Assembly (NCBI GenBank): GCA_039822045.1
Contig: JBCBMY010000008.1
Coordinates: forward strand, 186,001 to 250,000
DNA length: 64,000 bases
Direction: 5' to 3'
Source: HLUCCA09 sp039822045
Lineage (GTDB): Bacteria; Pseudomonadota; Alphaproteobacteria; Rhodobacterales; Rhodobacteraceae
This document shows, piece by piece, positions 27,586 to 36,661 of the stretch (positions are counted from its first letter, which is position 1; each line of letters starts with the position of its first letter). Under the pieces are notes generated by a model. That model worked only from the letters and a program-made list of their open reading frames with translations, did no database searches and was not told the DNA's origin. The position numbers and the translations under genes were made by a program.

Positions 27586-30371
27586 TGTGGACAATCGGAT
27601 CCCTCGGCTTTACCGCGCCGCTTCTGCTGCTTGGGTTGGTGACCCTGCCCATCCTCTGGATCATCCTGCGGGCCGTGCCGCCGGCGCCCATTCGCCGCCG
27701 CTTCCCGGGCGTGGCGCTGCTCCTCGGCCTGACCGACGACGAAACCCAGACCGACCGCACGCCCTGGTGGCTTCTGCTGCTGCGGATGCTGGCGGCGGCG
27801 GCCGTGATCATTGCTTTCGCCGGCCCCGTCCTGAACCCGCAGACTCAGCGTGACGGCACCGGTCCGGTCCTGCTCTTGGTCGACGCCACCTGGGCCGATG
27901 CGCGCGACTGGCCGCGCCGCCTTGACCGGATCGAGGGGCTTCTGGGCGACGCGGCGCGCACCGGCCGCCCCCTCGCGCTTGTAGCGTCCACCAATCTTCC
28001 CGCTGGCGAGTTGCCGTTCCAGGCACCCGAAGCATGGGCGCAGCGCCTGCCCGGCTTCGACCCGGCGCCCTGGCTGCCCGAGGCCGACGCGCTCACGGCC
28101 TGGGCCGCGGGCCTCGAAGGCAGTTTCGAGACATGGTGGCTCTCCGATGGCCTTGCCCGGGAGGGCCGCGATGATGCCCTCACCGCCCTCGAGGAGCGCG
28201 GCCCGGTGACGGTGTTCGAAAGCCCGCGCCCCCTCCACGCCCTCCGCCCCGCGACCTTCCAAGACGGGCTGGTGCAGGTCACCGCCCTTCGCGCCCGCAG
28301 CGACGGCGCCTCCAGCGTCGCCCTTTCCGCCATGGGGCTCGACCCGGCCGGCACCGAGCGCCGGCTCGCCGACGCCACCGCCGATTTTCCCGCCGGTGAG
28401 CGTGTCGTCACAACCGAGCTCTCTCTGCCGCCCGAGCTGCGCAATCGCATCACCCGGTTCGAGATCGACGGCCTGCGCAGCGCCGGCGCGGTCTCGCTGA
28501 CCGACGATTCGCTCCGTCGCCGCGAGGTCGCTCTCATCGCCGGCCGCGACGACCGGGAAGGACTCGAGCTGCTCTCGCCGCTCCACTACCTCGAACAGGC
28601 CCTGCAGCCCACCGCCGACCTGATCGATGGCGCCTTGACCGACATTCTGCTGGCCAACCCCGACGCGATCATCCTGGCCGACATCGCCACCGTGTCGCCC
28701 GCCGAGGAAGAGGGTCTTCTTGAGTGGCTCGACACCGGTGGCCTTCTGGTGCGCTTCGCAGGCCCCCGCCTGGCCTCGTCCGATGTCAGCCGGGCCGAGC
28801 TCGACCCGCTGATGCCCGTGCGCCTGCGCGCGGGCGGGCGGTCGGTCGGCGGCGCGATGAGCTGGGGCGAGCCGAAAACCCTCGCGGCGTTTCCCGAGGG
28901 CTCCCCGTTCTTCGGCCTGGCCGTCCCTAGTGATGTGACGGTGCAGGCACAGGTCATGGCCCAGCCCGATCCCGAGCTTGCCGAGCGCACCATCGCGTCT
29001 CTCGCCGACGGCACGCCCCTGGTCACCCGGCGCGACGTCGGCGAGGGGCAGATCATCCTCGTCCACGCCACCGCCAATGCGGAATGGTCGAGCCTGCCGC
29101 TCTCGGGTCTTTTCGTGCAGATGCTCGAACGCCTCGCCATCTCCACCCGCCCGTCGCAGCCCTCCGCCGAAGATCTCGAAGGCACGGTCTGGACGGCGTC
29201 CGCCATCCTCGACGCGTTCGGGCGTGTCGGCGATGCCGGAACTCTCCCCGGCGTCGAGGGCGCCCGCCTTGCAGAGGGGCGTCTGGGCCCCGATATGCCC
29301 CCTGGTCTCTATGACGGGGAAGACAGGAGCATCGCCGTGAACGTCATGTCGCCCGACAGCGAGATCGCCCCAACGTCCTGGCCCGCACGGATCCCCGTCG
29401 AGGGTCTCGATGTCGCCCGGGAAACGGTGCTCAAGGGCGTGGTGCTGGCCGCCGCGCTCCTGCTTTTGGCCGCCGACGTGATCGGCTCGCTCTGGCTCTC
29501 CGGCCGCCTGCGGGGCATGGTCCGGGGCGGCGCCGCCGCGGCTCTGGCGCTGGCCCTCGCCCTGCCGCTCGCGCCCGGCCCGGCTCAGGCCCAAGGCTCT
29601 GCTGCGGTCGAAGACGATGCCTTCGCGCTCGTCGCCACCACCGAGGTTGTCCTGGCCCACGTCATCACCGGCGATTCCCAGCTCGATTCCCTGGCCGAAG
29701 CCGGTCTGCGCGGCCTCTCCGACATGCTCTATCGGCGCACCTCGGTCGAACCGGCCGAGCCGATCGGCGTCAATCTCGAGATGGACGAGCTTGCCTTCTT
29801 CCCGTTTCTTTACTGGCCGATCACGACCGAACAGCCGATCCCGTCCGACGACGCCTATTCCCGGCTCAACACCTATCTGCGCACCGGCGGCATGATCCTC
29901 TTCGACACGCGCGACGCCAATCTCGGCGGCTTCGGTGCCGACACGGCCGAGGGCGTCAAGCTCCGGCAACTCGCCCGCCCGCTCGATGTCCCGCCGCTTG
30001 AGCCGATCCCCGACGACCACGTGCTGACCCGCACGTTCTACCTTTTGCAGGATTTCCCGGGCCGCTACGCCTCGCGCGACGTCTGGGTCGAGGCCGCGCC
30101 GCCCGATGCCGAACAGGTCGAAGGCATGCCCTTCCGCAACCTCAACGACGGCGTGACGCCCATCGTCATCGGCGGCAATGACTGGGCCGCCGCCTGGGCC
30201 GTCGACGGGGGCGGAAACGCGATGTTCCCCGTGGGCCGCGGCTATGCCGGCGAGCGCCAGCGCGAGATCGCCTATCGCTTCGGCGTCAACCTCATCATGC
30301 ACGTGCTCACCGGCAACTACAAAAGCGATCAGGTCCACGTGCCGGCGTTGCTGGAACGGCTCGGCCAATGA
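27585..30371 (+). CDS. Large membrane protein with BatA-like N terminus and DUF4159 domain
   Basis: 928 residues. The N terminus has two membrane helices flanking a basic loop (LGFTAPLLLLGLVTLPILWI, then LLLLRMLAAAAVIIAFAGP), as in BatA/aerotolerance-type proteins. A long region to about 600 is followed by hydrophobic segments at about 625-640 and 650-665. The C-terminal DUF4159 domain (about 680-928) has FALVATTEVVLAHVITGD and FFPFLYWPITTEQP, with GGMILFDTRDAN. DUF4159 is related to a Rossmann-like fold and occurs in MoxR/DUF58 clusters. The start overlaps the DUF58 stop; the stop overlaps the next start (ATGA). A membrane-bound effector or assembly factor is likely; the substrate is unknown. 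Confidence 0.88.
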   Translation: MWTIGSLGFTAPLLLLGLVTLPILWIILRAVPPAPIRRRFPGVALLLGLTDDETQTDRTPWWLLLLRMLAAAAVIIAFAGPVLNPQTQRDGTGPVLLLVDATWADARDWPRRLDRIEGLLGDAARTGRPLALVASTNLPAGELPFQAPEAWAQRLPGFDPAPWLPEADALTAWAAGLEGSFETWWLSDGLAREGRDDALTALEERGPVTVFESPRPLHALRPATFQDGLVQVTALRARSDGASSVALSAMGLDPAGTERRLADATADFPAGERVVTTELSLPPELRNRITRFEIDGLRSAGAVSLTDDSLRRREVALIAGRDDREGLELLSPLHYLEQALQPTADLIDGALTDILLANPDAIILADIATVSPAEEEGLLEWLDTGGLLVRFAGPRLASSDVSRAELDPLMPVRLRAGGRSVGGAMSWGEPKTLAAFPEGSPFFGLAVPSDVTVQAQVMAQPDPELAERTIASLADGTPLVTRRDVGEGQIILVHATANAEWSSLPLSGLFVQMLERLAISTRPSQPSAEDLEGTVWTASAILDAFGRVGDAGTLPGVEGARLAEGRLGPDMPPGLYDGEDRSIAVNVMSPDSEIAPTSWPARIPVEGLDVARETVLKGVVLAAALLLLAADVIGSLWLSGRLRGMVRGGAAAALALALALPLAPGPAQAQGSAAVEDDAFALVATTEVVLAHVITGDSQLDSLAEAGLRGLSDMLYRRTSVEPAEPIGVNLEMDELAFFPFLYWPITTEQPIPSDDAYSRLNTYLRTGGMILFDTRDANLGGFGADTAEGVKLRQLARPLDVPPLEPIPDDHVLTRTFYLLQDFPGRYASRDVWVEAAPPDAEQVEGMPFRNLNDGVTPIVIGGNDWAAAWAVDGGGNAMFPVGRGYAGERQREIAYRFGVNLIMHVLTGNYKSDQVHVPALLERLGQ

Positions 30372-32449
30372 ACCGCGCCGGTGAGATCCTGTTCGACCCG
30401 CTCCTGCCCTGGATTGCGGTCGGCGTCCTGGCCGCGCTCGCGGTTGCCTTCGTCGGTCTGGCCCTGATGCGCGGTCTGGCCGGCTGGTGGCTGCGTGCCC
30501 TCGCGGCCACGGCGCTCCTCGTGGCCATCGCCAACCCGTCCTACCAGCAGGAAGAGCGCGCGCCGCTCTCTGACATCGTCCTGATGGTGATCGACCGCTC
30601 CGCCAGCCAGGAGATCGCCGACCGCCCCGACCAGACGACCGCAGCCGCCGAACGCATCGCCTCCGCGGTCGAGGCGCTGCCCAACACCGAGCTGCGCACC
30701 GTCACGGTCCGCACCGCGACCGACAATGCCGGCACGCTCGTGGCCTCCGCGCTGGCCGAACTGGCCGCCGAGGAGCCGCGCGCCCGCATTGCCGGCGCCG
30801 TCGTGGTGTCCGATGGCCAGGTTCACGATGTCGAGCGCATGCCCGACCTGCCCGCGCCCCTGCACCTTCTCCTCACGGGCCGCGCCGAGGATTGGGACCG
30901 TCGCCTCGTCGTCAAGAACGCCCCCGCCTTCGCGATCATCGACGAAGAGGTCATGATGACCCTCCGGATCGAGGATTCGGGCGCCGTGCCGAGCGATCTC
31001 GCCGGCCAGGCCCAACTCTCGATCGCGGTCGATGGCGGCCCGGCCCTCCCCTTCACCGTGCCCGTCGGCGAGGATATCGACCTGCCCGTCACGCTGCCCC
31101 ATGGCGGCATCAACGTGCTGGAGCTGGCCGTCGCCCCCACCGAGGGCGAACTGACCGAGCGTAACAACTCAGCCGTCCTCCAGATCAACGGCGTGCGCGA
31201 CCGCCTGCGCGTTCTCCTCGTCTCCGGCGAGCCCCATGCCGGCGAGCGCACCTGGCGCAACCTGCTCAAATCCGACAGCTCGGTGGACCTTGTCCATTTC
31301 ACCATCCTCCGCCCGCCCGAGAAGCAAGACGGCGTGCCGGTGACCGAGCTCAGCCTTATCGCGTTCCCCACGCGCGAGCTATTCCTCGAAAAGATCGACG
31401 AGTTCGACCTGATCATCTTCGACCGCTACAAGCGGCGCGGCATCCTGCCGATGATCTATCTCGACAACGTCCGCGCCTATGTCGAACGCGGGGGGGCGGT
31501 GCTGGTCGCCGCCGGGCCCGACTTCGCCACGGCCGACTCGCTCTATCGCTCGCCCCTGTCCGAGGTGCTGCCCGCCGCCCCCACCGCACGCGTGCTCGAG
31601 CGCCCGTTCCTGCCGCGGATCTCCGAGACCGGCCAGAAGCACCCGGTCACCGAAGGGCTCGACGACCTCGCGCCGCCGCCGGCCGAGGGCATCGACGGGC
31701 CCGGCTGGGGCCGCTGGTTCCGCCTCGTGGATGTCAATCAGGAGGCCGGGCATACTGTGCTTGAAGGCGTGGGCGAACGCCCGCTTCTGGTGCTCGACCG
31801 GGTGGGCGAGGGCCGCGTCGCGCTCTTGGCGTCCGACCATGCCTGGCTCTGGTCCCGCGGCTACGAGGGGGGCGGCCCCCAGCTCGAGCTTCTGCGCCGC
31901 CTGGCCCATTGGATGATGAAAGAGCCCGAGCTCGAGGAAGAGGCCCTTACCGCAATTGCCGAGGGCGGCGAGGTTACCCTCACGCGGCGTACCCTCGGCG
32001 ATGCGCCCGGCCCGGTCGAGGTGACAGGCCCCAACGGCGAGACCTTCTCGCTGGAGCTGACCGAAGAGCGCCCGGGGCGCTTCACAGGCACCTTCGAGAC
32101 CGCCGAGACGGGCATCTTCCGCCTCTCCGAGGGCGAGATGGAGGCCATTGTCGGCGTTGGCCCCGCCGCGCCGCGCGAGTTCGAGGAAACCATCGCCTCG
32201 GCGGCCGCCCTGCAGCCCGCCGTCGACGCCCTGCGCGGCGGCGTCCTGCGCATCGAAGACGCCATTCCGGGGCTGCGGCAGGTTCGCGAGGGGCGGGTCG
32301 CCGCGGGCCGCGGTTGGATCGGCATTACCCCGCGCGAGGCGTATCTGACGGCGGACGTGCGCATCACGCCCCTCGTCGCGCCGCTTCTGTTCCTGCTTCT
32401 GGCGATAGGATTGACGGTTGGCGCCTGGCTCCGCGAGGGCCGCCGCTAA
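30368..32449 (+). CDS. Membrane protein with von Willebrand-like and glutamine-amidotransferase-like segments
   Basis: 693 residues. Two helices near the N terminus (LLPWIAVGVLAALAVAFVGL and about 40-57) and one at the C terminus (VAPLLFLLLAIGLTVGAWL) bracket a large domain, probably periplasmic. It begins with a DxSxS-like VMVIDRSASQ element, as in von Willebrand domains. LIIFDRYKRRG and GGAVLVAAGPDF resemble the class I glutamine-amidotransferase-like fold, with no catalytic Cys seen. It is the last gene of the MoxR unit, coupled to the DUF4159 gene by ATGA. The likely role is as an envelope partner of that system. Confidence 0.82.
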   Translation: MNRAGEILFDPLLPWIAVGVLAALAVAFVGLALMRGLAGWWLRALAATALLVAIANPSYQQEERAPLSDIVLMVIDRSASQEIADRPDQTTAAAERIASAVEALPNTELRTVTVRTATDNAGTLVASALAELAAEEPRARIAGAVVVSDGQVHDVERMPDLPAPLHLLLTGRAEDWDRRLVVKNAPAFAIIDEEVMMTLRIEDSGAVPSDLAGQAQLSIAVDGGPALPFTVPVGEDIDLPVTLPHGGINVLELAVAPTEGELTERNNSAVLQINGVRDRLRVLLVSGEPHAGERTWRNLLKSDSSVDLVHFTILRPPEKQDGVPVTELSLIAFPTRELFLEKIDEFDLIIFDRYKRRGILPMIYLDNVRAYVERGGAVLVAAGPDFATADSLYRSPLSEVLPAAPTARVLERPFLPRISETGQKHPVTEGLDDLAPPPAEGIDGPGWGRWFRLVDVNQEAGHTVLEGVGERPLLVLDRVGEGRVALLASDHAWLWSRGYEGGGPQLELLRRLAHWMMKEPELEEEALTAIAEGGEVTLTRRTLGDAPGPVEVTGPNGETFSLELTEERPGRFTGTFETAETGIFRLSEGEMEAIVGVGPAAPREFEETIASAAALQPAVDALRGGVLRIEDAIPGLRQVREGRVAAGRGWIGITPREAYLTADVRITPLVAPLLFLLLAIGLTVGAWLREGRR

Positions 32450-32515
32450 GGGGCCACTCGCCCGCGTTGCTCAAGGCGCGGAGGGCGCGCGCCCCAGCGA
32501 CGGCGCGCGCGTCCC

Positions 32516-32872
32516 CTATTGCGGGTCGAGGGCCAGCGGCACCCGCTCGCCCGACCACCCCGTCACGTTCGTCGAGCTTTCCACAAGGACCTGCACGTCC
32601 TGCGGCAGTGAGACGCCCGAAAGCGACCGCGTGAACGGCTGTTCGTCGACATGCGGGTGCAGCAACTCGCGCGTCGCGATGACCGTGCCCTCGGGCGTCA
32701 CAAGCCGCCAGCCATCGGCATAGTCGTCCCAGCCGGTATCGGCGTGGCGCAAGGTCACCGAAACGGTCCAGGTCGCGCCGGCCGCGCGCGCGTCGCTGGC
32801 CACGATCTCGGCCGGGTCGGCCACGGCTGACAGCGGCCACGCGGCGAGCAGGCAAATAAGGGCAGGGCGCAT
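32516..32872 (-). CDS. Hypothetical periplasmic protein
   Basis: A 118-residue protein with a clear signal peptide (MRPALICLLAAWPLSAVA, cleaved before DPAE) and a mature beta-rich domain with WTVSVTLRHADTGWDDYADG and LHPHVDEQPFTRSL. No family name is recognised. It starts 3 nt after the stop of the DUF599 gene on the same strand, so the two are probably cotranscribed, and it converges with the MoxR unit. Confidence 0.72.
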   Translation of the reverse strand: MRPALICLLAAWPLSAVADPAEIVASDARAAGATWTVSVTLRHADTGWDDYADGWRLVTPEGTVIATRELLHPHVDEQPFTRSLSGVSLPQDVQVLVESSTNVTGWSGERVPLALDPQ

Positions 32873-32875
32873 CGT

Positions 32876-33631
32876 CTATCCTTTCGGTTCGAACTTCGGC
32901 GGCAAGGGCGGCGGGTCGTCGGCCAGAATATCACGGGAGAGCGACCGAAACTCCCGGCTGTAGAGCAACAATAGCGTGATCGCCGTCGCCCCGCCCAGGG
33001 CCCACGGCCCCAGAAGCCAGGCAAGCGCCGTCAGCGCAAAATAGATCGCCCGCAGCCCGCGGTTAAAGTTCACTGCCGCGCGCACATTGATCCGCGCCGC
33101 CTGCGTCGCCCGATGGCGGGCGGCCGGCGTCGGCTCCGCGGGCCCCTCCTCCACCGGCATCGGCACCGAACCGATCAGCACCGAGAAATAGCCGAAGAGC
33201 CGGTTCGCCCACACAAACCGCAGAAACGCCGACGTCAGGAACACAACCGGCACCAAAAGCTTCACCTGCCACACCAGCGGGTCCGAGGCGAGCGCCGCGT
33301 CGGCCCGCGGCAACCGGGCCGCCGCCATCTCCAGCGGCGCCGGATTGCCCACAAGCGCCAACAGCCCCCCGATCGCCAGCAGACAGGTCGACGCAAAAAA
33401 CGCCGTCCCGTCCCGCAGGTTCTGCAGGATCGCCGCGTCGAAAATCCGGTGCCCGCGGATGACGAACTGCGCCATCCACTCATGCCGGTAGCGCGCCATG
33501 ATGATCGACACCGAGGGCCGCCCGACCGGCGCTTCGATCCGCCAGCCGATGCCGAAATAGGCCGCAAACAGCACCGCGACGGCCGCGGCATCGAGCGGCC
33601 CAAGCGGCAAGATGTGGGGCGTGATGTTCAT
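32876..33631 (-). CDS. DUF599 membrane protein
   Basis: A 251-residue protein of the DUF599 family. It has an N-terminal helix (DAAAVAVLFAAYFGIGW), the conserved RYRHEWMAQFVIRGHRIFDA block, two to three further helices (at about 80-95, 125-143 and 200-222) and NFNRGLRAIYFALTALAW. Function is unknown; the family is widespread in alpha- and betaproteobacteria. The gene for a small periplasmic protein follows directly. Confidence 0.86.
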   Translation of the reverse strand: MNITPHILPLGPLDAAAVAVLFAAYFGIGWRIEAPVGRPSVSIIMARYRHEWMAQFVIRGHRIFDAAILQNLRDGTAFFASTCLLAIGGLLALVGNPAPLEMAAARLPRADAALASDPLVWQVKLLVPVVFLTSAFLRFVWANRLFGYFSVLIGSVPMPVEEGPAEPTPAARHRATQAARINVRAAVNFNRGLRAIYFALTALAWLLGPWALGGATAITLLLLYSREFRSLSRDILADDPPPLPPKFEPKG

Positions 33632-33938
33632 GCCCTCTCTCTAGGCCCCGGTCGATCGAACGGCCAGTGCCCTCGCGCCGCGCGGCGTAAGGCACCGTTG
33701 ACCGGTCAGGTGCTCTGCCAACACATGGGTGGGGTCGCCGATCTGCCCGGTTCGGCACATTGATGGGCCGAACAATCGTCCCGCGCCTGAAAGCGGGGCC
33801 GAAACCCGTGAGCCAAGGAAGGGGCCCGCGTAATGCCGTCACGATCATCCGTTGGACTCGCGATCTGTGTCGGCCCCCAAATGGCCGACCGGGCGGGCGG
33901 CGCTATGCTCCAGGTCAGAGCGGGCGAGAAACGCACAC
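33632..33938. other. Non-coding stretch upstream of the glc promoter
   Basis: About 307 bp between the DUF599 start and the glcD promoter. Frames across it give only Arg/Pro-rich peptides without an SD. I see no RNA gene. The divergent promoter of the DUF599 gene must lie in the left part, but no clear hexamers stand out. Confidence 0.45.
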
Positions 33939-33978
33939 TTGCAAACTGGGCGAAATTGGTTCAATAATCTTACCAATT
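33939..33978 (+). promoter_or_regulatory. glcDEF promoter with an inverted repeat flanking the -10 box
   Basis: TTGCAA (33939-33944) and AATAAT (33963-33968) are spaced by 18 bp and make a plausible sigma-70 promoter. A perfect inverted repeat AATTGGT (33954-33960) / ACCAATT (33972-33978) flanks the -10 hexamer. TGGT/ACCA half-sites are typical of FadR-type GntR regulators such as GlcC or LldR. The predicted leader is only about 20 nt, with GGAGG at 33981. Confidence 0.5.
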
Positions 33979-33992
33979 CGGGAGGGAAGCCG

Positions 33993-35441
33993 ATGCAGAT
34001 GCCAGAGCCAGACCAGAATGTGATCGCGCGGAAAGCGCGCGTTGTGGCGCGGCTCGAACGGGCGCTGCCCGAGGCCGCAGTGATCTCCGAGCCGGTTGGG
34101 CTCAAGGCCTATGAGTGCGACGCGCTCACGGCCTATACCTGCATACCCCTGGCCGTCACGCTGCCGGCGTCCACCGAAGAGGTCGCGACCATCCTTAAGA
34201 TCTGCCATGACGAGGCCGTGCCGGTTGTGCCGCGCGGCGCCGGCACCTCGCTTGCCGGCGGAGCGCTGCCCACGGCCGACAGTGTCATCCTCGGGGTGGC
34301 GCGTCTAAACCGTGTGCTCGAGACCGATTACGACAACCGGTTTATCCGGGTGCAAACGGGGCGGACCAACCTGTCGGTCACCGGGGCCGTCGAGGCGGAA
34401 GACTTCTTCTATGCGCCCGACCCTTCCAGCCAGCTCGCCTGCGCCATCGCCGGCAATATCGCGATGAATTCCGGGGGGGCGCACTGCCTGAAATACGGCG
34501 TGACCACCAACAATCTCCTGGGCGTCACCATGGTGATGATGGACGGCACAGTGGTCGAGGTCGGTGGCGCCCATCTGGATGCCGGCGGTTACGACTGGCT
34601 CGGCCTGATCTGCGGCTCCGAGGGGCAGCTTGGGGTGGTGACCGAGGCCACGCTCCGGATCCTGCGCAAGCCCGAGGGCGCGCGGCCCGTTCTCATGGGC
34701 TTCGACAGCTCCGAAGTGGCCGGCGCGGCAGTGTCCGACATCATCAAGGCCGGCGTTCTGCCTGTCGCCATCGAGTTCATGGACCGGATGCTCATTGGCG
34801 TCTGCGACGATTATGCCAAGGCCGATTACCCCGATTGCGAGGCGCTCCTGATCATCGAGGTCGAGGGCTCGGAGGCCGAGATCGACCACCAGCTTGCATT
34901 GATCAAGGATACGGCGGCCAGGCACACTCCGGTGGCCATGCGCGAGGCCGCGACAGCCGAGGAAGCCGCCCGCATCTGGGCGGGGCGGAAGGCGGCCTTC
35001 AGCGCGATCGGGCGGATCTCAGACTATATGTGCCTCGACGGCACCATCCCGGTGTCGAGCCTGCCCCATGTGCTGAAGCGCATCGGCGAGATGTCGGCCG
35101 AGTTCGGCCTCGGCGTCGGTAATGTCTTCCATGCGGGCGACGGCAACATGCACCCGCTGATCCTCTACGATGCCAATAAGCCCGGCGATCTCGAGACCTG
35201 CGAGGCGTTCGGGGCCGAGATCCTCAAGCTTTGCGTTGAGGTCGGCGGCTGCCTGACCGGCGAGCACGGCGTCGGGATCGAGAAACGCGATCTCATGGTG
35301 CATCAGTTCGCGCCCGACGATCTCGAGGCGCAGATGGCCGTGAAGGACGTGTTCGATCCGGCCTGGCTTTTGAACCCGGCCAAGGTGTTTCCGCTCGAGG
35401 CGTCGGCGACACGGCGCACCGGGGCCTCCGAGGCGGCCTGA
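33993..35441 (+). CDS. glcD: Glycolate oxidase subunit GlcD
   Basis: A 482-residue FAD protein of the GlcD/D-lactate-dehydrogenase group. The PCMH-type FAD domain shows PVVPRGAGTSLAGGALPT and GNIAMNSGGAHCLKYG; the C-terminal FAD-oxidase domain has NVFHAGDGNMHP and GCLTGEHGVGIEKR. With GlcE and GlcF it oxidises glycolate to glyoxylate at the membrane, passing electrons to the quinone pool. The start was chosen at MQMPEPDQN with GGAGGG 7 nt upstream; a longer in-frame reading passes through the promoter. It heads the glcDEF operon. Confidence 0.95.
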   Translation: MQMPEPDQNVIARKARVVARLERALPEAAVISEPVGLKAYECDALTAYTCIPLAVTLPASTEEVATILKICHDEAVPVVPRGAGTSLAGGALPTADSVILGVARLNRVLETDYDNRFIRVQTGRTNLSVTGAVEAEDFFYAPDPSSQLACAIAGNIAMNSGGAHCLKYGVTTNNLLGVTMVMMDGTVVEVGGAHLDAGGYDWLGLICGSEGQLGVVTEATLRILRKPEGARPVLMGFDSSEVAGAAVSDIIKAGVLPVAIEFMDRMLIGVCDDYAKADYPDCEALLIIEVEGSEAEIDHQLALIKDTAARHTPVAMREAATAEEAARIWAGRKAAFSAIGRISDYMCLDGTIPVSSLPHVLKRIGEMSAEFGLGVGNVFHAGDGNMHPLILYDANKPGDLETCEAFGAEILKLCVEVGGCLTGEHGVGIEKRDLMVHQFAPDDLEAQMAVKDVFDPAWLLNPAKVFPLEASATRRTGASEAA

Positions 35442-35456
35442 CGGAGAGGCTGGTGG

Positions 35457-35507
35457 CTGGGGGCGCTGCTCCCAGACCCCCGGAGTATGTCGATCAAGAT
35501 GATGGGG
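35457..35507 (+). repeat. Interspersed repeat copy A inside the glc operon
   Basis: The 92-bp glcD-glcE gap holds a hairpin CTGGG...CCCAG followed by CCCCCGGAGTATGTCG and ATCAAGATGATGGGG. The second half recurs in the 43953-44238 region. It resembles a short intergenic repeat type common in Rhodobacteraceae (GC hairpin, then GGAGTATTT and a CAAGATGA-like tail); that comparison is from memory. Confidence 0.55.
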
Positions 35508-35533
35508 CAGCGGAACAGGGAAGGGGCGGCGCG

Positions 35534-36649
35534 ATGATCGAGCCGGGAAGCGAGGCCGAGCTGGCGGACGCCGTGAGGGGCGCGAACGGGCCCCTTTCGG
35601 TGCGCGGCGGCGGGACCCGCGGGGGCGCGGCCCAGGGCGAGGTCCTGTCGGTTGCGGGGCTTTCGGGCGTCGAGCTCTATGAGCCCGGCGCGCTGACGAT
35701 CGTGGCGCGCGCGGGCACGCCGCTCTCGGAGGTCGAGGAGGCCCTCGCCGAAGAGGGTCAGCGCCTGCCGTTCGAGCCGATGGATCATCGCGCGCTTCTG
35801 GGCACCGAGGGCGCACCGACCGTGGGCGGTATGGTGGCCGCGAATGTGTCGGGGCCGCGCCGGGTGCAGGCCGGCGCGTGCCGCGACAGTCTGATCGGCG
35901 TGCGGTTCGTCGACGGCAGCGGGGCGATTGTGAAGAACGGTGGGCGGGTTATGAAGAACGTCACCGGCTACGACCTTGTCAAGCTGATGGCGGGCAGCCG
36001 CGGCACCCTTGGCGTGCTCACGGAAGTGGCCTTCAAGGTGCTGCCCGCACCGGACGCGGCCGCGACGCTCACCCTCGGCCCGCTCGACGCGGCCCGCGGG
36101 GTTGCCGCCATGGCGCTCGCCCTCGGCTCGCCGTTCGAGGTGACCGGCGCGGCGCAGGCGCCTGACGGCCGCGTGCATCTACGCCTCGAGGGGTTCGAGA
36201 TGTCGGTGGCGTATCGGGCCGAGCGGCTGACGGCCGCGCTCTCTGCGTACGGCGCGACTGAGGTGGCGCGAGACAGGGGCGAGGTCGATGCGCTCTGGCA
36301 CAGCATCCGTGACGTCAAGCCGCTCGCGGATGGGCCCGGCGATGTGTGGCGCATCTCCGTCAAACCGTCCGACGGGCCCGCCGTTCTGGCCGCGCTCGGC
36401 CATCCGCCCGCGCTTCTCGACTGGGGCGGCGGCCTTGTGTGGGTGCGCCTGCCTGATGCCACCGATGTTCGCGCGCAGCTGGGCGACCTGCCCGGATACG
36501 CCACGCTGGTGCGCGCCAGCGCCGAGACGCGCGCCCGCCTCCCCGCCATTCCGCCCGAACCCGGGCCGCTTGCCGCGCTCGCCGCGGGCCTGCGGCAGAA
36601 GTTCGACCCGCGCGGCATCCTGAACCCCGGGCTCATGGGCCCGAGCTGA
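35534..36649 (+). CDS. glcE: Glycolate oxidase FAD-binding subunit GlcE
   Basis: A 371-residue FAD-binding protein beginning MIEPGSEAELADAVR, with LSVRGGGTRGG, APTVGGMVAANVSGPRRVQ and VKNGGRVMKNVTGYDLVKLM, the GlcE signature, and a C-terminal QKFDPRGILNPG. It lacks the second oxidase domain of GlcD, as expected for this partner. It stands between glcD and glcF; glcF begins 12 nt after its stop. The intervening 92 bp after glcD holds a repeat element. Confidence 0.95.
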   Translation: MIEPGSEAELADAVRGANGPLSVRGGGTRGGAAQGEVLSVAGLSGVELYEPGALTIVARAGTPLSEVEEALAEEGQRLPFEPMDHRALLGTEGAPTVGGMVAANVSGPRRVQAGACRDSLIGVRFVDGSGAIVKNGGRVMKNVTGYDLVKLMAGSRGTLGVLTEVAFKVLPAPDAAATLTLGPLDAARGVAAMALALGSPFEVTGAAQAPDGRVHLRLEGFEMSVAYRAERLTAALSAYGATEVARDRGEVDALWHSIRDVKPLADGPGDVWRISVKPSDGPAVLAALGHPPALLDWGGGLVWVRLPDATDVRAQLGDLPGYATLVRASAETRARLPAIPPEPGPLAALAAGLRQKFDPRGILNPGLMGPS

Positions 36650-36661
36650 GGCAGTCACGAC

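Noticed and set aside
27558..30368. A 936-codon open frame on the minus strand opposite the DUF4159 gene
   Set aside because: It is antisense to a gene with clear domains, coupled starts and normal codon use. High GC creates long open antisense frames; the product is Gly/Arg/His/Asp-rich without motifs.
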